The translations under genes and the position numbers were made by a program. A DNA stretch of 64,000 nt from positions 1,302,001-1,366,000 of the forward strand of contig CP011126.1 of the NCBI GenBank assembly GCA_001077715.1, written 5' to 3'. Positions 39,804-50,392 of this stretch are shown piece by piece (positions within the stretch are counted from its first letter, which is position 1; each line of letters begins with the position of its first letter). A model generated the notes under the pieces. That model was not told the DNA's origin and searched no databases. It saw nothing but the letters and a program-made list of their open reading frames with translations. Origin of the DNA: Candidatus Coxiella mudrowiae (GTDB taxonomy: Bacteria > Pseudomonadota > Gammaproteobacteria > Coxiellales > Coxiellaceae).

Positions 39804-40559
39804 ATGCCAATTTACACTATTCCACTTAATCATTTCGCAGCTATAGCCATCAACGGTGCAAATGCCACCACCTTTTTACAAGGTCAACTCACTTGTGACG
39901 TGCATAAGATTACTGAAACTCATGGATCACTTAGCGCCTGTTGCGATCCTAAAGGTCGAATGATTGCAAATTTTTACATTTTCCGCCAAGGAGAAAATTA
40001 TTATTTTTTGCTGCCAAAATCAATGGTTCCTTTTATCCTCGATCATTTAAAAAAATATGCCGTTTTTTCCAAAGTTGAATTAGCAGCTGTCGATGATTTA
40101 ACAACGACAATTAGACCTCCCGTCGACATCGAAATAACCGAAATTAAGGAAAACGCGTGGCGCGCCCTAAATATCAACGTCGGATTGGCATGGATTTATC
40201 CCAAAACCACAGCGAGCTTAATTCCGCAAATGATAAATTTACAAAGGTGGGGAGCTCTTAGTTTTACGAAAGGATGCTATATGGGTCAAGAAATCATTGC
40301 GCGCACCCACTACCTGGGAAAGTTAAAACGTCATCTTTATCGCGCCGATGTTATTTGTCAAACTTTACCGGCATCGGGAGATGAATTAAAAAACCAAAAA
40401 AACCAAAACGTGGGGATTATTATTGAAGCAGCCTCGAAAGGAAATAAAGAATACGAATTGTTAGCCGTCATTCTGGATGCTGTTATTGGCAGAGAGATTT
40501 TTTTTAATCAAGTTGCGTTGAAAAATGTTATTGCTATCCCGGCAAAAGCAGAAAGTTAA
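39804..40559 (+). CDS. ygfZ: Folate-dependent Fe-S/tRNA-modification protein YgfZ
   Basis: YgfZ is a GcvT-like tetrahydrofolate-binding protein that supports Fe-S enzymes such as MiaB. I choose ATG 39804 (MPIYTIPLNHFAAIAINGAN), giving 251 residues; the open frame extends upstream into the divergent promoter region without similarity. The family signature KGCYxGQE is present as FTKGCYMGQEIIARTHYLGK with its conserved Cys. FLQGQLTCDVHKI and CCDPKGRMIANFYIF are the N-terminal family segments. Shorter than E. coli YgfZ (326), mainly in the C-terminal barrel. Confidence 0.9.
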   Translation: MPIYTIPLNHFAAIAINGANATTFLQGQLTCDVHKITETHGSLSACCDPKGRMIANFYIFRQGENYYFLLPKSMVPFILDHLKKYAVFSKVELAAVDDLTTTIRPPVDIEITEIKENAWRALNINVGLAWIYPKTTASLIPQMINLQRWGALSFTKGCYMGQEIIARTHYLGKLKRHLYRADVICQTLPASGDELKNQKNQNVGIIIEAASKGNKEYELLAVILDAVIGREIFFNQVALKNVIAIPAKAES

Positions 40560-40612
40560 AAACCAAAAGGAGCCTTACCCTTAAACTATACACGAAGTGT
40601 TTAGAAAATTAA

Positions 40613-40695
40613 GTCATTATAATTTTTGGATATGATTTCGGCACAGTGTAAGCACATCATCCAGAGCCCTGCGAGGGATCTCCTAAAAATAGCAC
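40613..40695. repeat. Copy 1 of a dispersed ~85-bp intergenic repeat
   Basis: Runs from GTCATTATAATTTTTGG to TAGCAC and contains a 'CATCATCC..AGCCCTGCGAGGGATCTCC' core. A diverged copy is at 50962-51047. It is non-coding and lies between the convergent ends of ygfZ and lysS. Confidence 0.6.
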
Positions 40696-40752
40696 GTATT
40701 TGACGTAAAATTACAATAACCTATATTTAAAAGCTTTGTTTATAGTACAAAA

Positions 40753-42276
40753 TTAATTTTTGCTTTCATTTTTAATCCGCAACAGCGGGAATAAAATCAC
40801 GTCTCGGATAGAAGGGCTATCAGTGAAGAGCATTACCAGGCGGTCAATACCAATACCCTCGCCTCCTGTAGGCGGAAGGCCATATTCCAGCGCCGTAATG
40901 TAATCTTCATCAAAGTCCATCGCTTCCAAATCACCTGCGTCACGAGCTTTTAATTGTTCACGAAAACGAGCTGCTTGATCTTCGGGATCATTTAATTCAG
41001 AAAACCCATTCGCAATTTCTCGACCTCCGACATAAAATTCAAAACGATCCGTAACAAAATCGTTAATTTCATTGCTCCGCGATAATGGCGATACTTCCTT
41101 TGGAAAATTAGTAATGAAAACAGGTTGTTGCAATTTTTCTTCAACGAGTTTTTCAAATAATTCTGTTTGAATTTTTCCTAACCCATAATGTCTCGGGGTG
41201 GCAATCTCGTACTGATTAGCTAAGACGCGTGCTTTATTAAGATCATCAATCTGGTCACTCTTTATTTCAGGATTAAATTTTAAGATTGCTTCACGTAAAG
41301 AAAGGTGCAGGAAAGGTTTGCTCAGATCAATCTCTACACTTTGATAAGTCATTTGTAATCGACCAAAAATTTTTTCAGCTAAATACCGAATCATCTCTTC
41401 AGTAAGTAGCATCATTTCTTGATAAGTCGCATAAGCCTGATAAAATTCCAGCATAGTAAATTCCGGATTATGCCGGGTTGAAATGCCTTCATTACGGAAA
41501 TTACGATTAATTTCATAAACCTTTTCAAAACCACCAACTACCAATCGCTTCAAATACAATTCAGGAGCAATACGCAAATATAAATCCATATTCATCGCAT
41601 TATGGTGGGTTTCAAAAGGGCGGGCAGCTGCACCCCCTGCTAAGGGATGCATCATAGGGGTTTCGACTTCTATAAAACCACGATTATCTAAAAAATGACG
41701 AATTTGCGTCATAATTCGTGAGCGCGTTTGAAATAAATGACGCGATGTTTCATTAACAATTAAATCGAGATAGCGCTGACGAAAACGTTGTTCTTGATCA
41801 TGTAGCCCATGAAATTTATTCGGCATAGGGCGTAGTGCTTTGGTTAATAATCGAATCTCTTTAGCTTTAACAGATAATTCCCCGGTTTTTGTTTTAAAAA
41901 GTTCACCTTCAACGCCAATAATGTCTCCAAGATCCCAATTTTTAAATTTTGAATAAACGCCTTCTGGCAAATTATCTCGGGTAACATAAATTTGCATTCG
42001 CCCCGTCATATCCTGAATATGAGCAAAAACGGCCTTTCCAATAAGTCGACGAGTCATCATGCGTCCAGCCATTTTGATAGAAATAGCTTTGTACGCTAAA
42101 AGTTCCTCTGTATATTGATCATAAGCGGCATGTAAATCAGATGCTAAATGGTCACGTTTAAAATCATTGGGATAGGCCTGGCCCATTTCGCGCAATTTTG
42201 CAAGCTTTAACTTGCGTTGTACAATTTGCTCATTTTCTTCTTTAATTTGTTCTTTTAATTCCATCTCATTACTCAT
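40753..42276 (-). CDS. lysS: Lysyl-tRNA synthetase, class II
   Basis: It charges tRNA-Lys; a tRNA-Lys(UUU) gene is at 52540-52615. 507 residues. The N-terminal OB fold has [20 protein letters not shown]. Class II motif 1 is [20 protein letters not shown] with [20 protein letters not shown] following. Motif 2 is [20 protein letters not shown]. Motif 3 is [20 protein letters not shown]. It is downstream of prfB on the same strand (53 nt), the prfB-lysS order found widely in gammaproteobacteria. Intact. Confidence 0.97.
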   Translation of the reverse strand: MSNEMELKEQIKEENEQIVQRKLKLAKLREMGQAYPNDFKRDHLASDLHAAYDQYTEELLAYKAISIKMAGRMMTRRLIGKAVFAHIQDMTGRMQIYVTRDNLPEGVYSKFKNWDLGDIIGVEGELFKTKTGELSVKAKEIRLLTKALRPMPNKFHGLHDQEQRFRQRYLDLIVNETSRHLFQTRSRIMTQIRHFLDNRGFIEVETPMMHPLAGGAAARPFETHHNAMNMDLYLRIAPELYLKRLVVGGFEKVYEINRNFRNEGISTRHNPEFTMLEFYQAYATYQEMMLLTEEMIRYLAEKIFGRLQMTYQSVEIDLSKPFLHLSLREAILKFNPEIKSDQIDDLNKARVLANQYEIATPRHYGLGKIQTELFEKLVEEKLQQPVFITNFPKEVSPLSRSNEINDFVTDRFEFYVGGREIANGFSELNDPEDQAARFREQLKARDAGDLEAMDFDEDYITALEYGLPPTGGEGIGIDRLVMLFTDSPSIRDVILFPLLRIKNESKN

Positions 42277-42329
42277 TAAAAGCGATTATCATAACGTACT
42301 TGAGAAGGGTTAGGAATCCAATGGTAGGA

Positions 42330-43428
42330 TTATTCTCCTTGTTTCAAACACACTTTGATAAATAAATCGATATCTCCATCTAAAACAGCCCGAGTGTTAC
42401 TCGTTTCAACTCCAGTTCGCAAATCTTTTACCCGCGAAGCATCTAAAATATAAGAACGAATTTGACTCCCCCAACTAATGTCTGACTTAGAAGCCTCAAG
42501 AGCAGCTTGTTTCTCACACTGCCTTAGCATTTCCAACTCATAGAGCTTAGCTCGGAGCTGTTTCATTGCTTGAGCTTTATTCTTGTGTTGTGATCGATCA
42601 CTTTGGCATTGGACCACAATACCACTGGGCATATGAGTAATACGCACCGCTGAATCTGTTCGATTTACGTGCTGACCACCAGCACCGCTAGCACGGTAGG
42701 TATCAATTCGCAATTCAGCGGAGTTAATTTGAATATCGATATCTTCTTCTACTTGCGGAGAAACAAATACAGAAGAGAAGGATGTATGCCGACAGTTGCC
42801 CGAATCAAAAGGCGATTTCCGAACCAAACGATGGACTCCGGTTTCCGTGCGTAACCATCCGTAAGCATACTCCCCTTGGAACTCCACAGTGGCACTTTTA
42901 ATGCCAGCCACTTCTGCCGGAGAAACTTCCATTAACCTGGTAGTGAATCCGTGTTTATCCCCCCAACGCAAATACATGCGCAAAAGCATTTCTGCCCAAT
43001 CCTGTGCTTCCGTTCCGCCTGAGCCCGCTTGAATATCTAAATAGGCATTTCGGGAGTCCATTTCTCCAGAAAACATCCGTTGAAATTCCATCTCTCCAAT
43101 TTTATTTTGCAGGCGTTCGATTTCATTATTTAATTCTTTACGCAAATCAACGTCTGGTTCTTCTTTAAGAAGATTGATTAATTCAAAAGCATCATTGATT
43201 CCTTGTTCAACTTCATCACATCGCCGAATAAGGGTTTCCAATTCGGATCGTTCACGGTTTAAGGATTGAGCTTTTTTAGGATTTCCCCAAAGAGCTGGAT
43301 TTCCCAATTCACACTGAATTTCTAATAATCGCGTTTTCTTGACGTCAAGGTCAAAGATACCCCCGCAAGGCTTGCCCACGAGCCTTGAGGTCATTAAGTT
43401 TTTCGACTAACGCATTGATTTCTAACAT
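42330..43428 (-). CDS. prfB: Peptide chain release factor 2, with programmed +1 frameshift
   Basis: RF2 terminates translation at UGA and UAA. The 5' part starts at the ATG of 43428 ([25 protein letters not shown]) after an AGAGAGGAAA ribosome site and reaches in-frame TGA at 43353-43351. The slippery CTT-TGA-C is preceded by an internal Shine-Dalgarno-like GCGGGGG, exactly the autoregulatory RF2 shift site. After +1 slippage the frame continues [13 protein letters not shown] to the stop at 42330. The GGQ motif ([16 protein letters not shown]) and the RF2 tripeptide SPF (KSPFDSGN) are present. The frameshift makes RF2 level self-regulating. About 365 residues in total. Confidence 0.95.
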
Positions 43429-43437
43429 TTTCCTCTC

Positions 43438-43638
43438 TTACAAAGAATGTGGCTCTTCCCTATCTTGAGCCAATCGAAGATTAATCGCAATTTTTTCCTT
43501 GTCAGATAAAGAATTCCACTGACAAACTTCTTCAAAAGTACGCCCACAGCCAATACAAATTTCGTCACCCAAGGCCGTTGCACTGCAAATACCAATGCAA
43601 GGGGAATCCGTAAGGTCGCGATCACCCACTACATTCAC
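43438..43638 (-). CDS. DUF1289 family small cysteine-rich protein
   Basis: About 67 residues from GTG at 43638, which has AAGGAG 7 nt upstream; a longer frame from ATG 43680 (80 residues) is possible. Family pattern PCxGxCxxxxxGDxxCxGCxRTxxEVxxW is complete: SPCIGICSATALGDEICIGC then GRTFEEVCQWNSLSDKEK. The four cysteines suggest metal binding, but the role is unknown. It ends 10 nt before prfB and may share its transcript. Confidence 0.82.
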   Translation of the reverse strand: MNVVGDRDLTDSPCIGICSATALGDEICIGCGRTFEEVCQWNSLSDKEKIAINLRLAQDREEPHSL

Positions 43639-43769
43639 ATTATTCTCCTTCTCATTTTTTTCACCGGCCGCTCCGAACAAGTATATAATTTTCTAGTTGT
43701 CCTTCAAAAGGGATGTACAATGAAAATTGAAACGAACTTTTAGTCCACTAGTCATACTTCTTATTTTCA

Positions 43770-45170
43770 ATTAATCAGATGATTGCATCTGCTTGGTTTT
43801 TGGGGCATTATTATGCAGCGAAAACCGCAGGCTCTGTAGCACTCTCATTTCATGGTTGATAGGCGGTGAGCCATGGTACTAATCATCACTTTTACCATTT
43901 TCAGAATTGTCTACTATGTTTCCTGTAGCGGGAGGAGTAGCACAAATTTCTCAATACAGCCATGGAATGACTACGAGTTTTGTTAAATTAGTGGATAAGT
44001 TGGATTTCCTCTGGCTTTCGTGCGTCACAATGCCGCCAATGAAGTTCAAGCCATTTTGTAATATAGAGCAGTATTTTTTTTCCCGATACCTCACGCCATC
44101 TCTAAGGCAAACAACATGCCCTTACGCACATAGGGCTATTGGAGGCCACTCTATTTAATGGTTTTTCTTATGTTGGTTGTGAATATCGAGAGTGTTCGTC
44201 ATCTTAGTCCGCTCGAATATGTTAATGACTGCTTTTATGTTAATGACTGCTTTTAAAATTGGGATCATAATTCTCATTGCTATCACACTATTATCAGTGA
44301 ATTTTCATACACAAAATTTTTGCCTCTATGAAGGATTTCCTCCGCTGAGATGGCATGGTATTGTTAATGCGGTTGCGATGGGTGGGATTGGCTTTGCTTT
44401 TACTAGGTTCCGTCATGGCCTCGAACTAGCAGCAGAAACTCAAAATTCTAAGCGTGCTATTACTCTCTCGCTTATTCGTTCTGTTATCTGCTGCTTATAT
44501 TACTGTATTGTCTTTTTCAAGTGGTGTTCTGGAACTCTTCATAGTTCTTCCTTAACCACTCACTGGGTGGGCAAAATTGACTTGACATGATGATGTTCGG
44601 TCCTTTTTTGGGTATGGTTGCTCTATTCAGTTTGGGTTGGCTCGTATGTCTGGTTTATGCTAACGCTGTGGTTTCACCCCTGGGAAGTAGGCTGGTTTAT
44701 GTAACGTCCACGTCGCGCATCGTTTATGGAATGAGTAAACACCAACATTTCCCTACCTTTTTTATACAAGTCAATAAAAAATCAATTCCTATTTGGTGTA
44801 TTGCATTAAATTTTTTAGTAGGACTTTTTTTATTTTTGCCCCTTTCTGGGTAGCTAGGTAGCAAAGCATGATTAATTTTGTGGATGGAAAAGCATAAAAA
44901 AATTATTTATTGCCATTCTAATTGTGGTTGTCTTTTTACTTTTTTCAAAGACTTAAAGGTCGATCGCTTCGAAAAATTCAGTTTAAGTCCAGTCTATGGC
45001 TAATTATCTATGTAGCACAACATTAATATCTTATTTTTTAGGATCCATCGGAGGGGAGGTAAGGGGGTAATCCCTTTCGGTTAGCATTTTTTAATCATTG
45101 CACTTTTCAAGGCTATGACTTTACTCCTTGCTGTCAAATGCTTGAACCATCATCCCTTCGTTGTTTAAAG
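43770..45170 (+). pseudogene. APC-family amino acid permease, inactivated
   Basis: Plus-strand hydrophobic fragments in order: STMFPVAGGVAQISQYSHGM (43907-44158), then MLMTAFKIGIIILIAITLLS and NAVAMGGIGFAFTRFRHGLE with LAAETQNSKRAI (44192-44590). Next comes LGMVALFSLGWLVCLVYANA with VVSPLGSRLVYVTSTSRIVY and GMSKHQHFPTFF (44587-44853). Scraps of later segments run to 45170. The GFxxxRHGxExAxETxNxKR and SRIVYGMSKxxxxP stretches are typical of APC transporters. Frameshifts, stops and an 18-bp tandem duplication (44219-44254) destroy it. Confidence 0.82.
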
Positions 45171-45343
45171 CGCAGATAACTAAAAACTTACGACATTTTC
45201 TAATTCCCTTGCGTTTTTTTCCCCTTAAGTTTATTCTCTTTAAAACTTTAATAAGGACTTAATCCAATGCGACAGGTACCTCTAAAAAATCACTCTATTT
45301 TCTCATCTTATTTCGCTATTCCTTTCATTTTCGGTGAACGCCA

Positions 45344-46132
45344 ATGAATACCTATGATTTTCAATTCATGAAAGAAAATAATAAAAAAATTAGTATAGTA
45401 ACCTGCTACGATCATTGGTCCGCTTATATTATTTCACAGAGCCAAGTCGACTGTATTTTAGTAGGGGACAGTCTTGCTATGGTCATGTATGGTCATTCAA
45501 CCACTCTCCCAGCAACTGTAGGCATAATGGCGCAACACATCCAAGCTGTGGCGAAAGGCGCCCCTAATAAATTTCTCATTGGAGATATGCCTTTTTGCTC
45601 CTATCGTAAAGATTTAACTACCAGTATGACAGCCATCGAAAAACTCATGCAAGCAGGAGCCAACGCTATTAAACTAGAAGGCGCTGACGGCAATTTAAAA
45701 TTAATCGGCCACGTCGTAAAATCAGGCATCCCTGTTATGGGGCATCTTGGGCTGACCCCTCAATCCATCCATGCTATCAGTGGTTTTAAAGTTCAAGGTA
45801 AAAATCAATCGGCGGCTGATAAATTAAAGAAGGATGCTGAAGCACTAGAAAATGCAGGCTGTTTTGCTCTCGTATTGGAATGTATGCCTAGCAATTTAGC
45901 CAAAGAAATAACAAATTCTATTGCCATTCCAACAATCGGTATTGGGGCAGGTCCTTATACTTCAGGGCAGGTTCTCGTATTACAGGATCTATTAGGCATG
46001 AATAATCAATTCAAACCTAAGTATTTGAAAAAATTCTTAGATGGCTTTGAGCTCATTAAAGATGCATTAAATAATTTCAATCAAGAAGTAAAAACCTCCA
46101 CTTTTCCTAATATTGAAGAACACTGCTATTAA
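45344..46132 (+). CDS. panB: 3-methyl-2-oxobutanoate hydroxymethyltransferase (ketopantoate synthesis)
   Basis: PanB adds a hydroxymethyl group from methylene-tetrahydrofolate to 2-oxoisovalerate, the first step of pantothenate synthesis. 262 residues. Metal- and substrate-binding stretches are conserved: VDCILVGDSLAMVMYGHSTT (Asp in GDS), FLIGDMPFCSY (Asp in GDMPF), ANAIKLEGADG, MGHLGLTPQSIHAISGFKVQ and CFALVLECMPSNLAKEIT. TIGIGAGPYTSGQVLVLQDL is the C-terminal signature. It leads the panB-panC-panD-coaX cluster, 13 nt before panC. Intact although both ends of the cluster's neighbourhood are dead. Confidence 0.96.
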   Translation: MNTYDFQFMKENNKKISIVTCYDHWSAYIISQSQVDCILVGDSLAMVMYGHSTTLPATVGIMAQHIQAVAKGAPNKFLIGDMPFCSYRKDLTTSMTAIEKLMQAGANAIKLEGADGNLKLIGHVVKSGIPVMGHLGLTPQSIHAISGFKVQGKNQSAADKLKKDAEALENAGCFALVLECMPSNLAKEITNSIAIPTIGIGAGPYTSGQVLVLQDLLGMNNQFKPKYLKKFLDGFELIKDALNNFNQEVKTSTFPNIEEHCY

Positions 46133-46145
46133 GAAAAAATAACTT

Positions 46146-46913
46146 ATGCTTGAAATAATTAACAGAATGACTGAGTGGGTATCAATCCGAAAAACTTTAC
46201 CAAAAGATACTATCGGCTTTGTGCCAACTATGGGAAACCTGCACGCCGGACATGCAAGCTTATTACAACGATCGAAACAGGAAAATAAGTTAACCATTTT
46301 AAGTTTGTTTGTTAACCCTACCCAATTCAATGACCATAATGATTTTAAAAATTATCCTCGCTCGATAGAGCAAGACATTTCGTTAGCCAGAAACTGTGGC
46401 GTCGATTACATTTTAATACCCTCTTATAAGGACCTGTATCCTGACAATTTCACTTATAAAATAATTAACACTACTCCACCATATCAAGAAGTGATGTTTC
46501 GTCCAGGTCATTTCGATGGAGTTTTAACGATTGTGATGAAATTGTTACTTCTGGTAAGACCAACTCGCAGTTATTTTGGTGAAAAAGATTATCAGCAATT
46601 GCAGCTCATAAAAGGGCTAGTTGCGGCCTTCTTCCTAGAGACTGAAGTTGTGGGATGTGAGACTGTTCGCACCGAATTTGGTTTGCCTTTAAGCTCGCGG
46701 AATAACCGTTTGACAAAAGAACAATTTCAATTAGCAACATACTTTTCTAAAATTTTCCACTCGTCCCTTTCCTGTGATCAAATTAAAAATTTATTAATTC
46801 AAGAAGGAATAGCTGTCGATTACATTGAAGACTATGAAGGGCGACGGTTTGCAGCAATTCACATTGGCGATATCCGATTGATTGATAATATTCCTCTTTC
46901 AGAAGGAAAATAA
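46146..46913 (+). CDS. panC: Pantothenate synthetase
   Basis: PanC joins pantoate and beta-alanine with ATP to give pantothenate. 255 residues, slightly short for the family (~280). Class I-like nucleotide motif VPTMGNLHAGHASLL (HxGH as HAGH). LSLFVNPTQFNDHNDFKNYP and DISLARNCGVDYILIP are family-typical, as are FRPGHFDGVLTIVMKLLLLV and YFGEKDYQQLQLIKGLV. The KMSKS-like region has PLSSRNNRL (family LSSRN), preserved. The frame is intact. It needs beta-alanine, yet the panD gene just downstream is dead. Confidence 0.94.
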   Translation: MLEIINRMTEWVSIRKTLPKDTIGFVPTMGNLHAGHASLLQRSKQENKLTILSLFVNPTQFNDHNDFKNYPRSIEQDISLARNCGVDYILIPSYKDLYPDNFTYKIINTTPPYQEVMFRPGHFDGVLTIVMKLLLLVRPTRSYFGEKDYQQLQLIKGLVAAFFLETEVVGCETVRTEFGLPLSSRNNRLTKEQFQLATYFSKIFHSSLSCDQIKNLLIQEGIAVDYIEDYEGRRFAAIHIGDIRLIDNIPLSEGK

Positions 46914-46921
46914 CCTTATTT

Positions 46922-47290
46922 ATGCTCATTACAGTTTCAAAATCTAAAATATCCTAGGCCACCTACGCCACCACTATCACTTAAAAAGAACTTTTTTATG
47001 TAGGGAATTACTTATCGACTAATCTATTATTGACAATCTATTATTGAACAGGCTCGTCTCATCGCCAATGAACAGGTATATGTAGTAAACCTCAGTAATG
47101 GTGAGCGCTTTGAAACATATGTTATTCCTGGCGAACGCCATAGCCGTATCATCGCTTTAAATGGGCCCACTGCTCGAAAAGGCGAAATCGGGGATTAAGT
47201 GTTTATTTTATCTTATGCATTAATCAACCCCGATAAAGAAGAAGTGACTCCTAGTTTAGTAGAGATAGCAAAGAAGGGGATAATCAAAAT
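46922..47290 (+). pseudogene. panD: Aspartate 1-decarboxylase, inactivated
   Basis: PanD makes beta-alanine for PanC and self-cleaves at a Gly-Ser bond. The ATG at 46922 gives MLITVSKSKIS, a TAG, ATYATTIT, a TAA, KELFYVGN, matching family MLRTMLKSKIHRAT...LHYVGS. The cleavage serine is replaced by Asn. A later frame has [40 protein letters not shown] then EIGD-stop and FILSYALINPDKEE. Two stops, a frameshift and a 14-bp near-exact tandem duplication (47021-47048) rule out activity. Confidence 0.92.
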
Positions 47291-48070
47291 GATCCTGTGC
47301 CTGAATGTAGGAAATAGTCATTTTTATGGCGGAGTATTCCAAAAAGAAAACCTGATATCCTTCGTTATCCAAGCACAACCACTTGCAATTCAGACCAATT
47401 AGGCATTTTTTTAAAAACCGGTGTTGAGAGAAAATGAAGTTGCAGCAGAAAAAATAACCCAAGTGGCTATAAATTCAGTAGTCCCCGTCCCCTCTTTGGA
47501 TTATTCTATCCGTGCAGCATTTCTAAGATACTTTAAAAATAGATCCTTAAAAATAGATCCTTTTAAAAACCCCGGGGTTAAAACTGGATTAAATTAAATT
47601 ATAAAAATCCTCAGGAAATTGGAGTGGATCGCATTACCAATTTCGTAGCTGCTAGTCATCAATTTCCTCACAATGATATTATTATTGATTTGGAGACAGC
47701 TATCACTTTTGACATTCTTTCTTGCGAATGAATTTATTTAGGTGCAATTATAACCGCAAGCATCGGCTTGTCCATGAAAGTACTCAATGAAAATACTGCA
47801 AAGTTACCTCTAGTCCCTATCGTTCAACCAAAAAATATTTTGGGTCAAACGACCGTAGCAAATATCCAAGCTGGCTTATTTTATGGGAACTTGGGAGCTA
47901 TCAGAGAGATTATCCAACGAGTACAAACTGATGTGTTTAAAAACAAAGACGTGATGGTCATCGGCACAGGCGAATTTGCCCACCTCTTTGAAAAGAAAAA
48001 TATATTTACACTTACTATTCCGGATTTAGTGTTACAAGGATTATTATTCGTATTAAGGAAAAGTTTATAA
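47289..48070 (+). pseudogene. coaX: Type III pantothenate kinase, inactivated
   Basis: CoaX phosphorylates pantothenate, the first step to CoA. MILCLNVGNSHFYGGVFQKE (family DVGNxxxxxG; here the catalytic Asp of the first motif is Asn) runs to a stop at 47401. Then come EKITQVAINSVVPVPSLDYS, PGVKTGL, DLETAITFDIL (family DFGTATTFD) and finally TAKLPLVPIVQPKNILGQTT with GLFYGNLGAIREIIQRVQTD and IPDLVLQGL, to the stop at 48070. Multiple frameshifts plus a 14-bp duplication at 47533-47560. If no other pantothenate kinase exists, CoA synthesis would need host intermediates. Confidence 0.92.
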
Positions 48071-48082
48071 GAGGGTTCTTTT

Positions 48083-49700
48083 ATGTCACCTTGCGATACA
48101 GCTAAATGGCTCTGGCAAGCTCTGTCTCGACATTTCAATAATCCTCGTTACATTTCTTTGGAAGAAATGCAAATATATCCTGGCTAAAGTCATTAATGAA
48201 AATCAGAATAGGTTACTAGCTCTCTGTTCAAAAGAAAAAATATTGTTAAAAGACATTGCTCGAGAATCTTATTTAAATCCTAAGCATTTCCTTAGCATTT
48301 CCTTGAAACTATTTTCCCTTTAATGATTTGGGAATAGCTGGAAGCTAACAGATCTAACTTTAATCATTTTGTTTTTCTAGAACAATTAGGTGCCATCGGT
48401 CACCCAGACCACCCGGCACCTAAAAATAAATCAGGGCTGTCTTATGAAGAGAGTCTCAAATATTCGCTTGAATTTAATTGCCCGTTATGACATTTCTTTT
48501 ATTACATTACACAAGTCGTGTGCTCATCACAAAAGTTTAAATAATGATAAAATAATCAATACACATTTCGAAACGAACTTTCCGGATACCTTATCTTGCC
48601 TGGAAAAAAGAAATGGAGAATAACCAATTTACTCAAAAATATTATTGGCTATTTACCCCTATTACCTATCCACCCTTGGCAATATAAAAATGAATTGAAT
48701 AAATTTAAGCATTTGATATTATAAAATAAACTTTTAACTCTTCACTTTTCCTCGCTAACCGTCACTCCTACTCTATCCTTTCGCACGGTCATTCCTATCG
48801 GAAAATCACTAAAATCACACATTAAACTTCCTATTGGCATTTGCATCACCAGCACAATGCGCAGCGTTTCACCTGGAACCAGTCGGATGAGCTCTCGCGT
48901 AGGAAAATTATTATTAGGTCAGATCTTAAAAAGAGAAAATTATTTTTCAAAAAGCTTTTATCTTTGCGAAGATATTCTCGGTGTTCATCTGCAAGCACCC
49001 GAGTATGATTACAATAACCAAGGCCATCTGAGCATTTTAATTCGCAAAAATCCACTTACTCTAATTAAAAAATCAGAAATAATTACTCCTGTTGCTACAC
49101 TCTTTAGCCCGTCGCCCCTCTCCCAACTTCCAATATTAATTGATATTATAGACTCAAAAAAACATTTTCTCCGCCGCAAAGACTTTCGATTATTTTAGAC
49201 AGTATGCAGCCCTTACACTGGAAGCTACCTTATCTCTGTATCTCATTTACGGGATAGCAATAGAAGCCCATAAACAAAATACCTTGGTAAAATATTTAAG
49301 AAAGGGATTCCCCAACGACTGGTAAACCGCGATTTGGGCGGAATCCGCATTCATATACTAAACCCCTTACTTACAAGATCAAGGTTTCTCATTACTCCAA
49401 GATATTCCAACGCTCATTTTAACAACCGATCCCGTAGTTGCTACGTTATAAACTTTTGTATACAGTTTATCAAATCCATCTCCGAAGTCTCATAGATTGT
49501 ATTTCTATCTATCCACTACAACATCCCTTCGGAAACGCTTTGGGCTTCAATTGCAAAATTAACTCTGGATTGTTTTTCGGAAGTAAAGCAGCGCATGCCC
49601 CAATTTCGCTGGGAAGCTGAATATCAGGGCATCCTGGAGGAGAATTGGTCTATTAAAGCTTCTTACCCGCATGAAACTAACCAATGCCTCTGATTATATT
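48083..49700 (+). pseudogene. NRPS-independent siderophore (NIS) synthetase, IucA/IucC family, inactivated
   Basis: NIS synthetases condense citrate or similar acids with amines to build siderophores; Legionella LbtA is one relative. Starting at ATG 48083, the pieces are QLGAIGHPDHPAPKNKSGLS (family GHPxHPxxKxRxG), YLPLLPIHPWQ (family PVHPWQ), SFRTVIPIGKSLKSHIKLPI, GICITSTMRSVSPGTSRMSS, then GVHLQAPEYDY and VNRDLGGIRIH (ferric-reductase-like C-terminal part). The open frame at 48857-49198 is only one of these pieces. Stops, frameshifts and an 11-bp duplication (48283-48304) inactivate it. Iron scavenging by this route is lost. Confidence 0.88.
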
Positions 49701-49910
49701 CAATATTGACAGTAGAGAAAATCCTTTACGCTTTAGATCTGCTATTTCTGACCCTCCCTCCTACTCCGTAATTCGAAATTCTTATTTTTCGCTACTTATT
49801 CTGAGTTCTCGAAATTACCACAGAATCTCTGGCTACACCAAAGCTCTAATTCGCTAAAGTGGAAAACCCTTTAAGCAACTACTATATTCAAAATGAAAGC
49901 AAGGAGGCTC

Positions 49911-50392
49911 ATGAAATGCTGGGGAGGTTTTAAGCATTTTTCCTTATTCCTCATTTTGAGGTTATCAATTAATTTACTATATGCTAATGAAATCGCCATA
50001 ACCATCGACGATTTGCCTTTTATAGGAAGTGTAAATGGCAATGCAGCGAAATACCGTCGAGAACATGACCGCTTTATGAAAATTCTCCAAACGCTTAAGC
50101 AATATCATATTCCAACCACAGGCTTTGTCATTGCAGGTTCCATTGAACCCGGGCAACGAAAATGGCTTAAAACTTTCAAACAAGCAGGATATGGGCTTGG
50201 TAAGCATACCATACCTATTCTCATTGTATTGAAGATATTATCAAACTGTATCAGAAACACGGTTACCAATTTGTAAACTTATTGGAAGCGCTTCAAGACT
50301 CCTATTACGGATACGCAAAATTGGACCCTCAAGATTTTATACCTCAAAAAACTATAACGGCTCTGAACAGCAATCATCGAGAAAATCCATAA
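49911..50392 (+). pseudogene. Exported polysaccharide deacetylase-like protein, internally deleted
   Basis: The ATG at 49911 follows AAGGAGG. A signal peptide (FKHFSLFLILRLSINLLYA) is followed by NEIAITIDDLPFIGS, the TxDD metal motif of the NodB deacetylase fold, and YHIPTTGFVIAGS. After QAGYGLGKHT (family LGNHT/S) the frame breaks near 50212 and most of the catalytic barrel is gone. A C-terminal piece (YQKHGYQFVNLLEALQDSYY) follows at once and ends at 50392. An internal deletion with frameshift is the likely cause. Confidence 0.75.
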
